In this document: positions 5,778-7,198 of the stretch, one piece after another
How the letters are laid out: every line of letters starts with the position of its first letter
How positions within the stretch are numbered: the stretch's first letter is position 1
Notes under the pieces: model-generated
Seen by the model: the letters and a program-made list of their open reading frames with translations, nothing else
Told to the model about the DNA's origin: nothing
The model's database searches: none
NCBI GenBank assembly: GCA_021811925.1
Contig: JAKAPY010000085.1
Coordinates: forward strand, 1-7,198
Direction: 5' to 3'
DNA length: 7,198 bases
Source of the DNA: Thermoplasmata archaeon
GTDB taxonomy: Archaea > Thermoplasmatota > Thermoplasmata > Sysuiplasmatales > Sysuiplasmataceae
Translations under genes and position numbers: made by a program

Positions 5778-6112
5778 CCGCTTGGGCGGGCAGTTCAGCA
5801 TGTCACTCCACACCGGTAATTTGGCCTATTACTCGCAGCCGTGAACGCACCGGCACTGTTTGATGAGTCATTTCATGGCTGGCGAAGATGCGGGTCCAAA
5901 CAACTTCCAGGCGAATTCATCGTCTATGATCAGCGGACGTAATGTTTGCAGCTGGAGGCATACGTGCACCCCACTTTTTCATGCACTCTTGCTTCTCCGG
6001 CGTGGGGCAGGTGCTGTCCGGCTGCCGCAAACAATCTTGCCTTCTCGACTCGGATGCGAAGCTTACCCTGAAAATTTTGTTTTCACCTCAACGCAATAAT
6101 GGGTTCATCCAG
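5778..6112. other. Spacer between converging genes
   Basis: This lies between the stops of the surface-protein gene (plus) and the DUF202-like gene (minus). A short GC stem (CCGC/GCGG, 5778-5789) immediately follows the surface-protein stop, but no T-run follows it. The next T-run on the plus strand is TTTTT inside CACTTTTTCATG near 5972-5978. An A/T hairpin lies at 6069-6085. Frames crossing this stretch (for example 5860-6099) have no plausible composition or promoter. I see no tRNA or other RNA gene. Confidence 0.4.
6069..6085. terminator. A/T hairpin between converging genes
   Basis: TGAAAA (6069-6074) and TTTTCA (6080-6085) pair across a five-base loop, giving short T-runs on both strands. 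Its position 28-44 bases past the DUF202-like stop makes a shared, bidirectional terminator plausible. The evidence is weak. Confidence 0.33.
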
Positions 6113-6574
6113 CTACAGCGTGAGCAGCATGTATGCAATCAGCAGCATCGCTATGAAAAATGCAGCAACCCCTGTCGAAATTTCACCAAACGCAGACGGC
6201 TCATAGCTGCCCTCCTCGATGCTCCTCTTGTTCTGCATAAAGCTCCTCAGAGCCAGCAGCTGCATGAAGCCTCCAGCGAGAACAAGCACTATGCCAATGG
6301 CAGTCGACAGGTGATATGATGTCGTCGGCGCGCCCGGGACAAGTTCCTTGATTATTATGCCGAACTTGGCCACCACAAAGCCAAGCGCAATGACCGTTAT
6401 TCCCGTGCGTACCCACGCCAGGTACGTCCTGACGTTCGCCATGTGGTCGGTGACGTTGGATTTCCTCTGGCCTTCCACGTCCGGCGAATGCAGTTCGTCG
6501 TCATTATTGTTTGCAATTTCAATGTGGAGGAATGGGAAGGCAGTTAGGAAAGGCTTCCAAGCACTTCCTGCCAA
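6113..6574 (-). CDS. DUF202/YidH-like three-helix membrane protein
   Basis: From TTG 6574 the protein has 153 residues. The conserved DUF202 core is visible: the family motif NVRTYLAWVRTGITVIALGF (47-66), preceded by TDHMA, then three membrane helices near 58-78, 89-111 and 131-152. The basic/acidic loop MQNKRSIEEGSYEPSAFGE lies between helices 2 and 3. The family (which includes E. coli YidH) has no established biochemical role. The start is uncertain. TTG 6574 has a perfect GGTGAT site five bases upstream, but it adds 32 residues that are unusual for this roughly 110-125 residue family. GTG 6478 (121 residues) gives the normal length, and an A/T-rich stretch (ACAATAATGA, 6501-6510) lies about 28 bases upstream of it as a possible leaderless promoter. 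The gene lies 74 bases downstream of the ArsA partner gene, past a T5 run, so it may have its own promoter. Confidence 0.85.
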   Translation of the reverse strand: MAGSAWKPFLTAFPFLHIEIANNNDDELHSPDVEGQRKSNVTDHMANVRTYLAWVRTGITVIALGFVVAKFGIIIKELVPGAPTTSYHLSTAIGIVLVLAGGFMQLLALRSFMQNKRSIEEGSYEPSAFGEISTGVAAFFIAMLLIAYMLLTL

Positions 6575-6579
6575 TGGCC

Positions 6580-6585
6580 ATCACC
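6580..6585 (-). promoter_or_regulatory. GGTGAT ribosome site supporting the TTG start at 6574
   Basis: Read on the minus strand, this is GGTGAT followed by five bases and TTG. GGTGAT is a strong match to the archaeal 16S 3' end complement. It favours the long form of the DUF202-like protein, against the family's usual shorter length. Confidence 0.4.
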
Positions 6586-6643
6586 GGTCGCGCAGACAAG
6601 AGCCCAACGCTGCGTCAGGATGGCAGCATGGTCACCGCGTCCC

Positions 6644-6648
6644 AAAAA
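6644..6648 (-). terminator. T5 run immediately after the ArsA-partner stop
   Basis: On the minus strand the stop TAA (6651-6649) is followed at once by TTTTT and then GGGACG. Runs of five or more T are enough to terminate archaeal RNA polymerase in some contexts, so transcription of the ArsA pair may end here, at least partly. Confidence 0.35.
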
Positions 6649-6939
6649 TTACTTTTTCCCCCGGACTTCCACTTTTTTGACTTTTGTCCTGCCGCTTCCC
6701 CTGTTCCGCGTGCCGTCAAACCTGTCAAGGAAGGCAATCTGTGCATCAATGAACGATCTGGCGGCCAGCAACGCTTCCCTCTGGGCATTCCTGAATTCAT
6801 TCAGCGCCTTCGAGTTCGATGGCGGTTCCGGCAGCATTGCCCTGAATGCCGAGAGCGTCCCCATGCTCGCCCTGTACGCATGCTCAAGCAGTTCCTTTGT
6901 TTTTTCTTCCACGGTGTCGTCTTCCTTTCCTTCCTGCAC
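6649..6939 (-). CDS. Helical 96-residue protein overlapping the ArsA-type gene
   Basis: From GTG 6939 the protein has 96 residues. Residues about 9-36 and 44-74 look like two amphipathic helices (TKELLEHAYRASMGTLSAF, then FRNAQREALLAARSFIDAQ) separated by a proline-rich turn (MLPEPPSNS). The last 20 residues form a basic, probably flexible tail (SGRTKVKKVEVRGKK). There is no signal or membrane segment and no Cys. The start is well set: AAGGAGG lies six bases before the GTG. The first 56 bases overlap, in another frame, the end of the ArsA-type gene, so the two products are probably made together. A partner or regulatory role for the ATPase is inferred from this only. I do not recognise a named family. 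Confidence 0.8.
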   Translation of the reverse strand: MQEGKEDDTVEEKTKELLEHAYRASMGTLSAFRAMLPEPPSNSKALNEFRNAQREALLAARSFIDAQIAFLDRFDGTRNRGSGRTKVKKVEVRGKK

Positions 6940-7198
6940 CTTCTTCCTCCTTGAATTTTATCGAGAGTATACCATCGGCAATCTCCGCAGACCCGACCTG
7001 CCTGCCGTACAGCCCGAGCGGGAGGGCAATCGTGCGCCTGTACTGGCCTATTCCCACAATGATAGCGTCGCGCAGAGTATATAACTCTAAGCCGCCAGGA
7101 TTGGTGAAGGGAACCCTGAGCCTGATAGTCGTCGAACCCCGGCTGGAAATGATCTTCATCGGATTTTCCACGCTGAATATGGCCGAAGGGTCAATGCC
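6884..7198 (-). CDS. ArsA-type ATPase, C-terminal HSP20-like domain (cut by right edge)
   Basis: The frame enters from the right edge with no start inside the window and ends at TGA (6886-6884), giving 104 visible residues. It reads GIDPSAIFSVENPMKI, then TTIRLRVPF, then QYRRTIALPLGLYGRQ and AEIADGILSIKF. This layout (a DPxA segment, a beta-rich stretch, then YRRxxxLPxxL and dGxLxIxF) is that of the HSP20-like domain at the C-terminus of ArsA/Get3-type anion-transporting ATPases. The P-loop domain would lie beyond the window. A free-standing small heat-shock protein is the main alternative, but the DPSAIF segment and the lack of a nearby start favour ArsA. After the domain comes a basic tail (AGRKGRRHRGRKNKGTA) encoded in the overlap with the next gene. 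The real substrate (arsenite, tail-anchored protein or other) cannot be told from this part. Confidence 0.7.
   Translation of the reverse strand, partial: GIDPSAIFSVENPMKIISSRGSTTIRLRVPFTNPGGLELYTLRDAIIVGIGQYRRTIALPLGLYGRQVGSAEIADGILSIKFKEEEGAGRKGRRHRGRKNKGTA
6946..6952 (-). promoter_or_regulatory. AAGGAGG ribosome site inside the ArsA-type gene
   Basis: Read on the minus strand, AAGGAGG is followed by six bases and GTG 6939. It is among the strongest ribosome sites in the window. In the ArsA-type frame it encodes part of the F-K-E-E-E stretch that ends the HSP20-like domain. It decides the start of the 96-residue protein. Confidence 0.65.

Noticed and set aside
5858..5945. Possible C/D-box guide RNA (TTGATGAG near 5858-5866, and CTGAT with GATGAA on the minus strand near 5918-5935)
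   Set aside because: A complete set of C, D', C' and D boxes at proper spacing is not present on either strand.
5860..6319. Overlapping plus-strand frames between and across the converging genes
   Set aside because: No starts with promoter or ribosome support and Cys/His/Leu-rich random composition. The right part is antisense to the DUF202-like gene.
6348..7084. Plus-strand frames opposite the ArsA/partner/DUF202 genes (6348-6680, 6511-6954, 6620-7084)
   Set aside because: The minus-strand frames carry family motifs and good ribosome sites; these are their shadows.

Overview
The window looks like a piece of a thermoplasmatalean or related euryarchaeal chromosome of moderate G+C. This is inferred from AGG/AGA-rich arginine coding, from TATA boxes about 25-30 bases ahead of start codons (leaderless transcription), from frequent GTG/TTG starts with GGAGG/GGTGAT ribosome sites, and from the protein families present. 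No rRNA, tRNA or CRISPR array was found.

Layout from left to right. Positions 1-139 (minus) hold the 5' end of an unrecognised gene that runs off the left edge. Positions 174-407 (minus) hold a small coiled-coil ORF behind a clear TATA box. Positions 554-2483 (plus) form a tight three-gene operon: a small zinc-ribbon protein, an ABC ATPase and an ABC-2 permease. Both junctions are four-base stop/start overlaps, and the operon ends at a hairpin plus T-run. Positions 2526-2996 show no convincing intact gene; one TusA-like motif lies on the minus strand. Positions 3003-4558 are a complete insertion sequence of the IS4 superfamily (IS1634-like). It has near-perfect 26-bp inverted repeats, a TTTAAA duplication and an intact DDE transposase. 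Positions 4590-5777 (plus) encode a membrane-anchored, sequon-rich surface protein. Positions 5778-6112 separate converging genes. Positions 6113-7198 (minus) hold, in transcription order, the C-terminal end of an ArsA-type ATPase (HSP20-like domain, cut by the right edge), a 96-residue helical protein that overlaps it by 56 bases, and a DUF202/YidH-like three-helix membrane protein.

The most notable point is the relation between the insertion sequence and the surface-protein gene. The duplicated target TTTAAA is the core of that gene's apparent TATA box (TTTAAATA, 4559-4566). The element therefore seems to have entered the promoter, duplicated the TATA core, and left the gene with an intact box but a replaced upstream (BRE-side) sequence. 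The ABC operon probably makes an export or lipid/drug-type transporter of unknown substrate. The ArsA-type ATPase and its overlapping partner are probably co-translated. I did not find a clearly new multi-gene system.
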